Assembly (NCBI GenBank): GCA_022605405.1
Contig: JABYQQ010000017.1
Span: forward strand, 372,001 to 436,000
Source: Earliella scabrosa
Lineage: Eukaryota > Basidiomycota > Agaricomycetes > Polyporales > Polyporaceae
Length of the DNA: 64,000 nucleotides
Direction of reading: 5' to 3'
The notes beneath the pieces were generated by a model. The model had not been told where the DNA came from, did no database searches, and was given only the letters and a program-made list of their open reading frames with translations. Below, one piece after another: positions 33,845-46,261 of the stretch. The stretch's first letter is position 1, and each line of letters begins with the position of its first letter. The translations under genes were made by a program, and so were the position numbers.

Positions 33845-36606
33845 ATGTCGATCTCGACAGGAGCGTTTGGCAACGACCTCTGTCATCCACAGTGTAGCTC
33901 AGGTATGGCCTCAAAGTGTAGTTCTCGGGTCAATATTCTAACCGTCGGGCTGTCGACTGCCAAGATGCACACCTTGGTGCTCAAGTCGAGGGATGGAAGG
34001 AGCTCAGCGATAGGGTTCACGTCTATGGCGGTACCTTTGACAGCTACCTCGACATATTCGTCCCCAGTTCGGCTCCCCAGCAGATCCCATCTCTGTCTAT
34101 CCAGTCCGCTTTTTCAAGCTACAAGCCTTGTAAGGGGAAAGAGGTCAGGACCTATGGTGGTTTGGTACGCACCTCTGCTTATTCCAAAGAAGATTATGAA
34201 CTCATGCCATATAGCTCAAGGGTCTGAGACGATTGGTGTCCAAGTTTCCGACGTCTAAGAAGATGACATTTTTCCCCAACCATCGAGAGAAGATCCTATT
34301 CCCCTTCGCAGCCTTTGAGCATAACCATCATCCTACGTTCCCCGACATCGCTGTATCACAGCCTGGCCGTGACCTGACGTGCGCCGACTGGCAGGACATC
34401 AGCTCGCTGCTTCAGGCCAAGCCGGAGGCGGGAGACGATCCGTTCCGGAAACCAGGCCTGAAGCAACGTGAGACCCTCGTTCAGATGGCTATCGGGGCCC
34501 GAGGGCTCACGGTCTCACATGGCTATCTTGCTGCGTACATGATCGGCGTGTATGGCGAGAACGGGCGGATCGTGCGATTCGACCATTCGGCTGTAGTCGC
34601 CTCGCCTCTCTTTTCGCTCAGGAAGAACCCGGAATATCTGCAGCGGTTTCTCTGGCGGTTCGTCCACCCTATTGTTGGAAATACTGTCGTTGGTTGCGAC
34701 CCCACCTCGCGCCAACTCACGGACGCCGAGCACAAGTGGGTGGTTGGGCGGCTACAGGGGGCAGCAGAAGCAACGTCACACGAAGGAGGCCTATGTCGAC
34801 GATCAGAGGTCTTTGATACGGTAGAGGATGACGCCCCACCACGGGCATTCTTCCTCTTCAGGCTCATTGACATCAACGCCCGTCTGCTTTCGCGCGCAAC
34901 CACCGTGTGGCTGGCCATCGAGGACCCACGAACGCTCGTTAATGGCAACTTATCCTCCTTCCCCGAGCAGCCCGGCGACTTGGCGCTCGTCATCGTCAAG
35001 GATGCATGGCGACAGCTAGTCCGCAAGAACGAGAGGGTATTCTATGACAGACTAGCGCAAACCATCCCCGATGACGAATGGACAGCGCTTCCCCGAATAG
35101 TTTGCGGGTGCGATCTAGGAGAAAGGGAGATGGCGCAACGACTAATTAGCGGTCTCGATACGGGTGCTTCTTCATCGTCCGGGGCTCCAATAACCCTTTT
35201 GCCTCGTCCTCCCGCGCCCCCAATGACGCCAACGCACCACCCATCAACCCCGCCGCAATCATCACCGCTGACTCCTCTGTCATCATCTTCTGCTTGTCCT
35301 CCTACCCCTAATCCCCCGCCAAAGCAATCATGCTTCTCATCTCCGCTTACACCTATCGATGCCACTCCACCCCCGACACTGCGTCTTCCACAGCAGCAGA
35401 CGTACACATGGAGAGAGCTTGTGGGGGAGACGCAAAGACATCGCGAACGGAGCCATACGCGTCTTGTCATTGACACAGTCGGGAGACGCCTGACTCGGTT
35501 TCGTTCCACATGCGAGTTCGTCCTAGCTCTTCGCGACGCTATACGAGGTACAACGTCTCTGTTTTGATAACTGTCCATACGTTGCTGACGCAAGCTACTC
35601 TCAGGGCACAAGCTCGCTTGGGAGAAGGGCAAACTGTTGCATCGTGATGTCAGTGTAGGGAATATCCTCATTGTCGACAAGGTTGCAACGCGCAAGTTCA
35701 GGGGCTTTTTGCACGACTTCGACTACAGCGCAATGGTCCCATTGGCTGCCCCACACGATGAATTCATTACCGCTGACACGCAAGCTGGTTCAAGCGGACT
35801 CCTGGTTGGTGGCTCTGAGCTTATGACCCCAGACCCTGCGCGAACGACAGACCCATCCGACGTCCACGAAGACTTGAAGGAGCGCACCGTGAGTCTTAAT
35901 GATGCCTTCATCACTACATCTACTCATACATGGATTCTTACAGGGCACCTACTACTTCATTGCGATCGAGCTGTTGCAGCACGCAGGCGCCGTGCACAAC
36001 GTTCATCACGACTTGCAGTCGTTCTACTGGGTGTTCATCTGGGTGGTCCTCCGCCACACCGCATACTCCCATCACCTTGGAAAGGAGGCTTGCGCCCGAT
36101 ACTTCAAGTTCGGCAACGACGAAGCCAGTTGGGGCGCGAAGCTGCAACTCTTGTGGAGCCCATCCAATTCCATCACTGTTCCTCAGAATGCACCCCTTAC
36201 CCGTCTCATCGATGCCTTCACCAGTCTCGTCCGCGACTGCGTCATCACGTCCCGCCAGGGTGCGGACTCGCCTCTCACTCACGACGCGATCCTCAAGCTG
36301 TTCGACGAGGCCCTTGCGTCAGAGGGCTGGCCCGAGGGCGACGCTGCTATCCCTGTGACACTCGAGGACACCCGGAAGACCGATCTCCACTTTGACACGA
36401 AGGCCGGCGCGCCCAGCGGTTCTAAACGGTCCAAGACCAGCTCAATGAAGCGCAAAGAGAAGCACGACGCCGACGATTCGGGAGGCGGGTCTTCGAAACG
36501 CTCGAAGACGACTTCCACAGGTTCGAGAAACACGGGAAGCAGATCAACTCGGGCCTCAACAGCGTCTGGGCAGGCGAGGAGCTCGCGATCTGGGAAGTCA
36601 TCATGA
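33845..36606 (+). CDS. FunK1-family protein kinase, copy D
   Basis: Exons 33845-33902, 33965-34164, 34215-35547, 35605-35888 and 35944-36606 encode 845 aa. The first intron is 62 bp, not a multiple of three, so it must be removed to join MSISTGAFGN to DRVHVYGGTF. The FunK1 N-terminal region has IGVYGENGRIVRFDHSA, VVGCDPTSRQL and LLSRATTVWLA; a Pro/Ser-rich linker lies before the kinase core. The core has HRDVSVGN (Asp545) and HDFDYSA, then GTYYFIAIELL and HDLQSFYWVFIWVVLRHTA. The C-terminal tail is Lys/Ser/Arg-rich (KRSKTSS, SSKRSKTT). All visible catalytic residues are kept. It is the most divergent of the intact copies in its promoter and N-terminus. The role of FunK1 kinases is not known; nuclear location is suggested by the basic tail only. 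Confidence 0.87.
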
Positions 36607-36929
36607 CGAGCGGTCTTGCGCGATGCAGCATATCTGTACTCAACGTTGCTTGTATTTGTATATACGATGTACTACCACTGGTTTCCTTTCTCGGATCCGC
36701 TCTTTGTAATAATCTCGTTCATCTCTTCTCTTCACGGCTGCTGAGACATCAAGACGCGTGGTCACGAGTGAATGTTCGACAAATGGAGGCGACCATGATC
36801 ATGATCACGAAGCTGTGGGGGCATCTTCGCGCGACGGACTAGTGCAAGGGGCTCGGAGGTATAGATTCATGTGCATATCAGGAAAGGATTCTCTTCTTGC
36901 GTTCATGACAGCAACAGAAAGCGAGCTCA
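36607..36929. other. Short convergent intergenic region
   Basis: 3' flanks of FunK1 copy D and of the convergent reductase gene. Nothing else seen. Confidence 0.5.
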
Positions 36930-38567
36930 TCACTCCTCAGCAACCACGACCACCATCTTCCCCGTGTTCTTTCCGCTCTGCACATCGAGAATCGCCTGGC
37001 CCGCATTATCCAGACCCTGCACGAGGTGCTCCCTGTACTTGATCTCGCCGCTCGCGACGCGCGCGGGGAACGTGCGGAAGAACTCGTCCGCGTACTTGGG
37101 CTCGAGCGAGAACACAAGGAACCCGTGGAAGGTGACCTCGCGCCACAGGAGCAGCTGCAGGTTCTTGACGTTGTACGGCTCCTTCGTGTTGTAGTTCGAG
37201 ATGCTGCCGCAGATCTGACGAAGAAATGGGCATGTCCGTCAACGTGGTGACTGCGCGATCGACGACTCGGAGTGGGACATACGATGAAGTGCGCCTTCTG
37301 CGCGGAATACTCTAGTGCGGCCTCGAGAGATTCGCCGCCGACGTTGTCCCAGTAGCTATAGATACAAACCCCCGTCAGATCCCTGTTGTATCGCATGAGA
37401 TGGCGAACGACCACTGACACGTTGATGGGTCCCTCCTTCGCGAGGACTTCAGCCGTCTTGGTCGTCTTATAGTTGAATGCGACGTCCGCGCCGATCTCGC
37501 GCAAGAACTGGACCTTCTCTTCCGACCCTGCCGACGCGATCACTTTCAGGCCTTCTGCTTTGGCTATCTGAACGACGGTACTGCGTGGTCGCAAGAAGGG
37601 AGAAGAAGATGAGGAACATCCTGTTGACTTAGGTATTGCACTCACGCTCCGACAGGACCTGCGAGCGTCGGTTATGAGCATATGCCATCATGACGGCGCG
37701 GCATCAAGATATAACACGTACCAGCAGCAGCAGTGACGAAGACGACGTCGCCCTGCGTTCATTTTGTTAAGCTATGTCGGCGTACTTGGGAAATGAGAGA
37801 GCTCACTGGTTTCGAGTGTGCGAACTCCTGCCATGCGTGATGTGCAGTTTGTCCTGATTGGGCGTGAGCATGCCTCGGTGAGAGGGACGATGGAGCAACG
37901 AGCGTACCTGGCATGCCGCAGACTCCCACGTAGAGAGACCATGGGAGTTTCTCCTTGTTCTCGACCACCCGCAGTTGCTTCGTGTTTGTCACAACAGCGT
38001 ATCGTTGGAAAGCTGGTACAGGGGCATCAGTGTGTTATTACTTGGAGTCTGTGGGTGGGACGGACGGAGGACGCCAACGACATGGTCTCCCGGTTTGATA
38101 GTGGCGTCTTCGGAGCGAAGTACGACACCGACGCCATAGTTATCAATCCTGAGTCGAGGCTGTCAGCACTGCGCCGACCCTTGCAATCGGGACTCGGACT
38201 CACGGCTCTCCAAGTTTGAACATGGGCTATCACAACCAGCATTCAGTTAGTTCTGACATGCGCGCAAACCATAGAACCGGACGTACGATGGCGTGCAGTG
38301 GGTTCTCAGGCTGCATCTTGTGCCTGAGGTACGGGTCGATGGAGAGGACGAGCACCTTGACAAGGATGCCGCCATGGAGAGGCTCGTTGTCGAGGTCGAT
38401 GAGTGGTGATTCATCATAAACGGTGGCCTTTCCAGGGATCGGAAACCCTGCGCGCGCGGTGAGAATCAGTTCGATGTCCACGTCCCAGGACCCATATCCC
38501 ATCCACTGAGACACTTGCCTTCCGGGATCTCGTTGAAGATGAGTCGTGCGTTCTGGACTGGCGCCAT
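36930..38567 (-). CDS. MDR-family NADP-dependent double-bond reductase (LTB4DH-like)
   Basis: Eleven exons on the minus strand (38567-38519, 38447-38287, 38226-38204, 38148-38066, 38012-37908, 37853-37807, 37752-37722, 37658-37646, 37580-37419, 37355-37283, 37214-36930) encode 343 aa, the usual family length. The start MAPVQNARLIFNEIPEG, DPYLRHKMQP, GVGVVLRSED, the nucleotide loop AAAGPVGAT, IGADVAFNYKT and the YWDNVGGE motif place it with zinc-free alkenal/leukotriene B4 12-hydroxydehydrogenase-type reductases, which reduce activated C=C bonds with NADPH in the cytosol. No zinc-ligand pattern is seen. Intron 1 has a GC donor (GCAAGT). Exon 8 is only 13 nt and encodes the centre of the glycine-rich loop; exon 3 is 23 nt. 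Natural substrate unknown. Confidence 0.92.
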
Positions 38568-39887
38568 TGTTATCGTTGGATTCGAAGGGGTTGCTGTTGG
38601 GCAGATGGGGTGGCTTCTCAGGTTATATACCTCCTTCCCCTGCTAATAGGGAAGACGCCATGTACTGCAAAGACACCGCGCTCACGAAGTCCGTGAGAGC
38701 GCTATGTAATGCAGGAAGAACGCAGGTCGGAACACATCATCCGAGGCGACAGCGTGGTAGCCACGAACTCCTCGACGGGGATACCACACTCAGGCTGAAA
38801 GAGACTAAGTCAATGGTCCGTCGAGATGTAATAGGAACATGAAGTGCGACTTCCGGAAACCACGCGGAAGTTCACTCACTCGAGGCAAAGACGACCCGAT
38901 AAGGTTCTCCAGTGGTTGACGTCAGTTCCGACCACTGAGTAACCGTCCACAAGGGAATCAATCGGAAGTGCTAGCAGGTAAGCCATGCAAATATGACGTC
39001 GCGAACAGACTGACCGCCCACAAGCCTGGGAGAATACAGAGATGGACATGTCAGCGACTTCCAGTGCTTACAAAGCGCTAAACGGATCGTTCACTTAACG
39101 GAGCAGAAAGAAGATGCTTCTGTGGTTACAAAGCAGCCTCGCAGCTTGAAAGTGCGCGGACGTCACGGCTTAAATTCATGAAGAGTTGCCATGGGTTTCG
39201 AGCCTATCGGGCACAGAGCCCGGCGGGTGAGCCATCATTCCAGCCAGCTTCGACGCTATTAGTGCGCGGTTGTCTCATCATGCACTGAGCAAGGCTGGAG
39301 GACTAGTACTGGGGTAGCAAGGGTAGAGTTGTGTAGAGTCGTCTGACTTGGAGGAAGACTAGAAAGGGTCTATCCCCTTTCGGCGTCGGCGCTCGGGTAC
39401 TCCCGGGATGGGTGGAACTCATTCCGAGCGGCTGGCCCGGACAAAATGCCACTACAACTTCGACCCCTCCGCTCGTTACAAGTACGCGGACACAAGATCC
39501 TGATCCTACATGCGTTTCATACCGTAGAACGCGTGGAATGAGACTCGGAATCCTCTGTAAACGACTCGCAACCAACCGCGAAGTGCTACTAGGAGATGCC
39601 AGTGCCGGGTCTGAGCGTAGCCCGCATAGCTTGTGGCAGCGAGGCGTCCGACTGAAGGCTAGCTGGGGTTACGCGCGGGGTTTCTGGCGGAAGATCGCCA
39701 AACTTTCCCTGACCATGAGCTCTTCAGCTCCACTCGGAGGGCTCGTTCGAACGCAAAAGTTGAACGCCCATCGATCTGCGTGTCGAAGTGCTGATTGCAG
39801 AACACCCCCGTCAGCTTCACGGAGGGGTGCTAACCCTGCGCGACAGACACAGTCAGCCCAACCGGAAGCGACACGGAAGGAGAACGA
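38568..39887. other. Intergenic 1.3 kb, no gene
   Basis: Between the reductase start and the end of the DUF6534 gene. Only random-looking frames on both strands (for example 39412-39891). A low-complexity or repeat signal is not evident. Confidence 0.5.
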
Positions 39888-42039
39888 CTAAATGACGACG
39901 CACAGAGGGACCTGGCACTGAGGCGTGGTGCCATCCCCGCCTCCGTCTTTGTCTCCTCCGTCTCCAGGACTCTTCGTCGACGCGGTACCATTTGAGTTCG
40001 CCGTCTCCGAGGTCGGCGCGATGCTCATGTCCGGAATGTCGATTGCGCCGATGCTCGTGATCCCGCCCATGTGGTGGCGCAGGCCCTCGCGCGCGTTGAG
40101 ACTCGCGAGCATGGAGATCGTGTACACTGCCATAGAAGGGCGGGGTGGGTGAGCGACTTTTGGGCAGGGGGCGATGCGGAGAATAACGTACGGCGGACGC
40201 TGAGGTAGTACATCAAGACATAGATGTTCGTCGTGGGCGTCACCATGATCTGCGATGATCAAGTAAGAACGCAGCGCATGAGTACGGCTGGGGATGTACT
40301 GACCGCGATGAGTGACAGGAGCGCGAGGACACTGCGGCGCGTGAGGTGAGACTACATGCTGCGAGACGTGGAGGTGCCCTACCTTGTCAGGAGACCGGTG
40401 TTGATCGTGTAGAACATCTGGCAAACATAGTCAGAATAGACGTTGGGTCGGCAGACAGGACAGGCGCGAGACAACTCGGAAAGCTACGCACCAGCCTATT
40501 CACCAAGTACTTCAAGCGTTGGGACCTATGATTATGTTCAGCACACTACGCTGCCGTGCGTGTCGCGTACGTACCGATATCCATCACTGCCTGAAGCACG
40601 TAACAAGAGCCAGACGAGGGTAATCGTGATCGAGATGTCCGTCACGGCAACCAATGAACTCAGAGCGATCAGCAGAGGCTGCAGACCCCGTGCATGAGCA
40701 TACAACTGAACACGCTACAGTTCGGATACTCGGACACAACCGCTTACCTTGAAGGCCACAGCGTCGCTGACATCTCCAGCCTTGATGCTGCGGAGAAAGG
40801 TCAGCCTCAAGGTTCCAAGGTAGTCGTGCAAACGAGACTGACAGTTTCCCGGTGATCACTGAAAGCGCACGTACGGTCAGCATCCGTGTATCTTCCCCCG
40901 TACTGAGAGAAAGCCACTCACCAACTCCCATTGCTACGTTGACGCATCACGGTCAATGTCTATGAGTCGTGATTGCACGGACTTGGAGACGTACCCCAAG
41001 CCGTCGCGACCAACGATGCCTGAAGTCACGCGCAAACGCGTCAGGAGGAATAAAATGGCGTGAAGAGAATGATGTACACACCAACCCCGCCGTGACCGCG
41101 ATGGTGGTGCTCACTGGATGCGCCAATCGATGTCAGTTGCCGCCCCGTCCCGATGTCAATCACATGATACGCACATGCCCACACACGCATGAGGTAGAAC
41201 CTGAGCGAATCGTGCCGTGGGATCTCCCGTAAGTCTTTGCCTGCCGCGGACAGAACAGGTACGCACGTTTGAACCAGAGCGATGAGGAAAGACTGCAAGG
41301 ACATTGAGAATGGGTCAAATGCGAGTAGACAAGCGAGGCTCACGTTGACGAGATTCTGGCCCTGCGTGCCTCCCGTCAGAGAGACCAAAGCTAGAGACCT
41401 AAACGCACTCACAAAGGACGACCTGACATACAGCCACACGACACCCATACGTCATCTCCACACTAGACTAGCGTACATAGAGCGAATTGAGCGACATACC
41501 ATGGGAACTTGGCTTGACCAAGGAAATCCGCGTGATTGGCCACCGCGAAGTGATACACTACAGCGCAGAGTGCGCAGGACATGAACTGAATGATCGCGAA
41601 AGCAAAGCAAGATGGGAACATACTCGTGTACGCGTACATGGCCAAGTGCAGGAGATCCAGTCCCCAGACGCACAACACCTGCGCCTGTTGAGCGAACGGT
41701 ACCGGATGCGCGGGCGAAACACGTACGATGGTCCTTAGTGTCCTCTGGTCCCTGTTCCAATACCGTCGAACGTAGAACACCATCTGCGCGCTCGAGACTG
41801 GATGGAGGTAGGGGTCGATGTCTGAGCAGAGCTACAATGAGGACCGAGGTGACGTACATCCGACCATCCTGGCGCACGGCCCCGTTAGCCAACGCAGCAT
41901 TCTATTTGTCTATGCTGCAAGACACTTACGCTCCCGTGATACCCAGACCAGAGAGCACGTAGCCGAGGCTGTAAAGGACCAAGGACGATGGGCTTTCAGA
42001 AGAGTGAAGCGGTTTCGAGCGGAGGCCACTGACTTCCAT
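39888..42039 (-). CDS. DUF6534 family seven-helix membrane protein
   Basis: A many-exon minus-strand gene rebuilt by eye; the 3' half is well supported. Segments in order: LGYVLSGLGITGA (helix 1), VSSAQMVFYVRRYW, VLCVWGLDLLHLAM, VVYHFAVANH, FYLMRVWALSTTIAVTAG, VAVTDISITITLVWLLLRAS, LMFYTINTGLLTSVLALLSLIA, TNIYVLMYYLSVRLYTISML and ASLNAREGLRHMG. The pattern of basic RRY/RVW loops, the INTGLLTS helix and LASLNAR end is that of DUF6534 proteins, common basidiomycete integral membrane proteins of unknown function. A hydrophilic Gly/Asp/Ser-rich tail follows and ends CVVI, which also reads as a CaaX-like box. The last exon (40126-39888) is certain; exons near 41050-41460 and the start at 42039 are tentative. 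About a dozen short introns, mostly 40-80 bp. Confidence 0.72.
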
Positions 42040-43010
42040 CGCAAATAGTGCTCCACAGGGCCCGACAAGTCGGAAGGAAGGTCGCTCATGCTAGGGGCAG
42101 CTAGGCGGACCTCCTTGGGCGAGAGGTGTGCATGAAGCGACCGGAGGCGGCCGTTGGGGAAGAGGCCTTGTATTCGCCGTGGTCAGGAGTCAGGAGGCGG
42201 GGAGGAAGGAGGAAAAGGGGAACACGATCGTCCCGCCGCTGTGCATTAAGAGTTGCGCCTCGGGCGATCGACATGCAATCCCGCTCCGCACGGGTACGGT
42301 GACAGATGCGATGGTGGCGCGCAGTTCATGACATGTTCGGTCTGATGGGCGGAAGAGAAAGGCACAGTAAAGCTGGTCAATACAACAGTTCCGGCAGTTC
42401 GCTTGTCCAATATATCATGAGTACGTACGAATTCCGAACGCGAGTTGAGTGCTTCATATCATCTGTGAGCTCGGTTGACGCCTAGACGGGCAGTTCTCAA
42501 GGCGAAGGGTTTTCTCAGCAGTAAATAGCGCTGGATAACCTTCCATTTGAACGTTTGAGTTTGACTCGGAATTGCCGGGCGTTATTGCGACCAAATCGGG
42601 CCTTATGATCAATGCCACAAATACGAGCCACGTGGATTGGGCGATCGGCGCTTTGCACTGCTCAGCCTACTCCGGAACGGCGACCTCGGCTTGACGAGTC
42701 GAAAGAGTGAGCCCCACCTCCATGGAAAGTACATGAGCTCCGCGCTCATCCCATGCTAGTCAGCTGCAACGACGTAAGTAGAGCGAGACGCAGTGTGCAC
42801 AGTTCCCAATTGGTTCCCAGCTAGACCAACAATGATTGATGCATCATACATCAGGGCCGAGGAGAGCGCCGGGGAAATGTTCAGGCGTCATGTTTGGACA
42901 CCGTGATCATCGGACTACCACCACTGACATTCATGGCATTGGCAGGAATACAACACCGCACACGTGTCACGACGACGTTATGTAGAGAGCTATCGGGGAC
43001 ACGAGGACCG
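42040..43010. other. Intergenic about 1 kb, no gene
   Basis: Upstream of the DUF6534 gene and downstream of the second reductase. No supported coding or RNA feature. Confidence 0.5.
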
Positions 43011-44347
43011 CTAGGCCGTGTCCTGAGGGTGTACGACCAGCTTCCTGCCGCTCACCTGGTCCGCCCTCAGGCGATCCAGCCCCTCCTTGACCCCATGAAG
43101 ACCTCCAGGGAGCACTTCAGGAATGCCGGGCTGCAGACCGAAAAGACCATCCTCAGTCACTGCTACGCGTGAGTGAGGGTAGAGTGGAGAGTGGACCTAC
43201 TTTGATCAGCCCCTGCTGCAAGAGCTTCTCGAACTCCGTGGCGAACCGGATTCCCAAGTACCGGTTTTGCGGGAAAGAGAGCTCGCCCGCCGCAGACATG
43301 ACGTTGGCCTGTGCGCCCTCGGGCCGCTTGTAGCCATCGAGGTCCTCAGGGAGGACGAGGACGAGGGATCCGCCGGGGGCAAGGACGTCGAAGGCAAGGT
43401 TCTTCGTTTCGGTCAGAGAGATCGCGTCGTAGACGAGGGTGATAGGACCACCAGCGATCCTCTTGATCTCAGCGGCGACGGCTGACGCGGGGAGCGTGCG
43501 GTCGACGACGTGTGTCGCACCATACGCCTTTACCAGGTCGCTGTTTCGCAGAGACGCCGTCGTGATGATGGGGGAGAACCCGGATAGCCTCAGGAACTGG
43601 AGAGCTGGCAATCCTACGTTCAGTATCATCGTGATTGCGATGCATATGTGAAACGTGGCGTACCGCCCTGTCCGACCATGGACGCCCCTCCGAGGACGAC
43701 GGCGGGCGTCCCGGCGTATTTGCCTCGTCCGCCTTCCTCCCAAGGGGCGACGAGCCTGACGCTCGCCGCGGTTGGGTTCTGGTTGTAGAGAGGTGCGACC
43801 GCGGTGCCGGCGGATGCCGGAAGAGTCGCAGCCTCGTCGAAGGATAGGTCGTCCGGAATCTAGGCATGAGCGACGCGTTAGCTGCTGGAGACACAATCCC
43901 AACAAGCAGGCGGAAGACTGCCACACTCACTTTGACAACAAAGTCCGCACCGGTAACGACGTATTGCTGGAACATACGAGCCGAGATTTCCAAGTGGCCT
44001 TGAGCCAGCCTGATGATATGAATACACGAAATTGTGCGTGAGTGCGCTGCTATCAGTATATCCAAAGATCGTACTCACACTCGATCCCCAACCTTCAAGC
44101 GGGTGACGTTCGACCCGACAGCAGCCACTACGCCGGCACCGTCAAAGCCAAGTATCTGGGGCCACGACTCGTAGCCGACGATGCCACCATACATTTGGAT
44201 TTTCCAGTCTGCGGGGTTAAGGCCGGCCGCCTCGACTCTGAGGAGCACATCGTCAGGTCCGGGGGACTGGACGTCGATGGTCTTCACAGTGAGAGGGCCG
44301 CCCTTCTCGAACACGTAGAGGGCCTTGTGTTGCTTGGGGATAGACAT
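43011..44347 (-). CDS. Zinc-free MDR enoyl reductase-like oxidoreductase
   Basis: Five exons (44347-44079, 44009-43931, 43859-43664, 43613-43201, 43130-43011) encode 358 aa. The N-terminal GroES-like domain shows EAAGLNPADWKIQ, ILGFDGAGVVAAVGSNV and LKVGDRV; the Rossmann half shows VVLGGASMVGQGGLPALQFLRL, YGATHVVDRT and the C-terminal VSGRKLVVHP. The set of motifs fits the fungal medium-chain dehydrogenases often annotated as zinc-binding alcohol dehydrogenase-like or trans-enoyl reductase; the catalytic zinc Cys/His ligands are not visible, so NADPH-dependent enoyl or quinone reduction is more likely than alcohol oxidation. No polyketide synthase is nearby, so a biosynthetic role cannot be assigned. 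The acceptor at 43131 was chosen because it gives the family-typical joint IKPGIPEVLP. Intact. Confidence 0.9.
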
Positions 44348-45323
44348 GATGAAGTACTGATGATTCGTAGCTCAGCTTGGTTCTATCTTATACGTACAGA
44401 GTTAGCGAGCGTCAGCAACGTACGCGTTGAAATCAGATCCGAGTGGGACGCACTGCTCGGTCAAAGAATTGGAACACTGGAAGGCCCAAGTGCCAGGGAC
44501 CCACTCGTAATCCCGTCGCGATCGAACCTGGATGGGTCAGCTGGGTGTGCGATGGATGGAAGGAAGCCTTTCGTGCGGTGAGACTGCACTTGTCGTGCAA
44601 CTAGTCTCCCACTGTCGCCGAGTCTCAGCCGTGGGAATATGGCAACATCGTCGGGATCACGTACCGTCCCTCCCCTTGGTAGGTCCCTCCAATCGTCTGC
44701 ATAGGGGGTACAAGGCATCATGAATAGAATGTCTCGATCGGCTATCTGCCGCGGAAGACAACTTCACTGATGCATCAAGATACCTCAAAGGGCCCACAGA
44801 TTGAAGGGTTGGCCGAAGCAGCGCACTACAGGCTGGCCATCTGTGTTACTCGGTGTCGATACTCAATGTCAACGATGTCAAACAGTCCCTCCAATGTCCT
44901 CGGAGTTCATAGTGGGTGCTCATGCACCCATTGGAACTACGTTCTAACTTCTTAGACGATCATAACATGAAGGCTGCCAGATGGTGAGAAACTTATGACT
45001 AACCAAAGACGGCTTCTCTGCTCCCGTTCGGAGTTATCGTTATCAATCTTCAGGCAGCATTGGGCAAGCGGCGAGCGACCACCTCATGAACCCGGGGAGT
45101 AGTAGACGGAAGAACTTACTGATAGTATGACTTCAAATTCAAGTTACTGTGACGAGTACTGGCGCCTTGCACCTGAAGGCGTGGGAATATCGCAAACACG
45201 CAGGGCCCCTGTGCCCAGCGCGGCAACTTCGCGCTCAGCCTCCATCATCTCGTATCCTCACTCGTTTGGAGCATTCGCTTGTGACGCAAAGACTACAGCA
45301 CTCGCATCGGGAGACATCTGGAC
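44348..45323. promoter_or_regulatory. Divergent intergenic region, about 1 kb
   Basis: It separates the reductase start (leftwards) from the MYND protein start (rightwards). Frames inside are short and non-conserved. No TATA box is clear. Confidence 0.4.
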
Positions 45324-46261
45324 ATGTCAGCCAACACAGGGTCAAAGAAGAAATACCATTCCCGGAAGGTGAGTCCGCCACCTGCACTTGGGATGGTGTA
45401 AGAAGTTTGCTGACCATTGTCCGCCTACCTAATTATCGCTAGTGCAACAGCTGCTACGTTAGTGGCGACGAGAAGCAGCTCTTTACGTGCTCAAGATGCA
45501 AAGTTGGTCATCCCGTCAGTGCGCACGCGCCTCGCCACCTGACACCGTTCCTGTCTTAGTCGCAAGCATACTGCTCAAAAGAGTGCCAGAAAGCCGATTG
45601 GAAGGTCCGCACCAGCCCCTATCCAAGTCCCATCCAATTCGCATGTACTGAACATCATCATCGTCACCTCTAGAGCCACAAGCCCATCTGCGAGAACAAC
45701 GGGATGCTCGCGAGCCGGCTCAAGGAGCACGAGTCCACGCCCGGCGGCCTCTTCGACCGGCTCATGCTCGTCGACGGCATCTCCATGTACGAGCTCGACC
45801 AGCGGCTCGAGAAGTGGGTCCGCTTCCACAACGCGACGCTCATGGCCGCGACCGTGCAGGCGCTCCAGCTCCCGCTCGACGTCTCCCGCGCGCGCACCCA
45901 CCTCCTCTATGTCACCCTCTCCCCGCGCGGCGCGGCCGAGCACGGCGGGAGCGCGGCCAAGTTCTTCCGCGTCGAGGACGCGGTCGTGATCGAGGTCGAG
46001 GACGCGATGCGCCGCGAGAGCCCGTGGCCCGAGTCGATCATGCAGCTCCGCCAGATGGGCGACGAGATGGCGCGCAATGGCCGTGGCGAGGTTGCGGCGG
46101 CGATGATCGAGTGCCCGCCGCTCGCGGTGCAGACGGTCCCGTTCGGATCGATGATGGAGCGCACGCTCAAGAAGGAGATGCTGCACGCGACGTGGAAGAA
46201 GTTCTTCATGGACCACATCGAGCAGGGCTTGAGGCCCAAGCTTGTCAGGGCTAGGCGGTGA
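45324..46261 (+). CDS. MYND-type zinc-finger protein
   Basis: Four exons (45324-45368, 45443-45502, 45560-45604, 45674-46261) encode 245 aa. Residues 1-15 are basic (MSANTGSKKKYHSRK). Residues 16-60 form a MYND finger with all ligands: CNSC, CSRC, YCSKEC and HKPIC, the fold spread over three small exons. MYND fingers bind two zinc ions and mediate protein contacts, often with proline-rich partners. The rest is an alpha-helical region without recognised domain (FDRLMLVDGISMYELDQRLE, WVRFHNATLMAATVQALQL). No SET domain follows. Function beyond protein binding is unknown. It converges on the Maf-like gene, with 136 bp between stops. The long minus-strand frame under exon 4 is a GC-rich shadow. 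Confidence 0.88.

Noticed and set aside
41463..41783. 38-bp intron at about 41619-41656 in the DUF6534 gene
   Set aside because: Removing it shifts the frame and destroys the VVYHFAVANH segment; I keep the sequence as coding.
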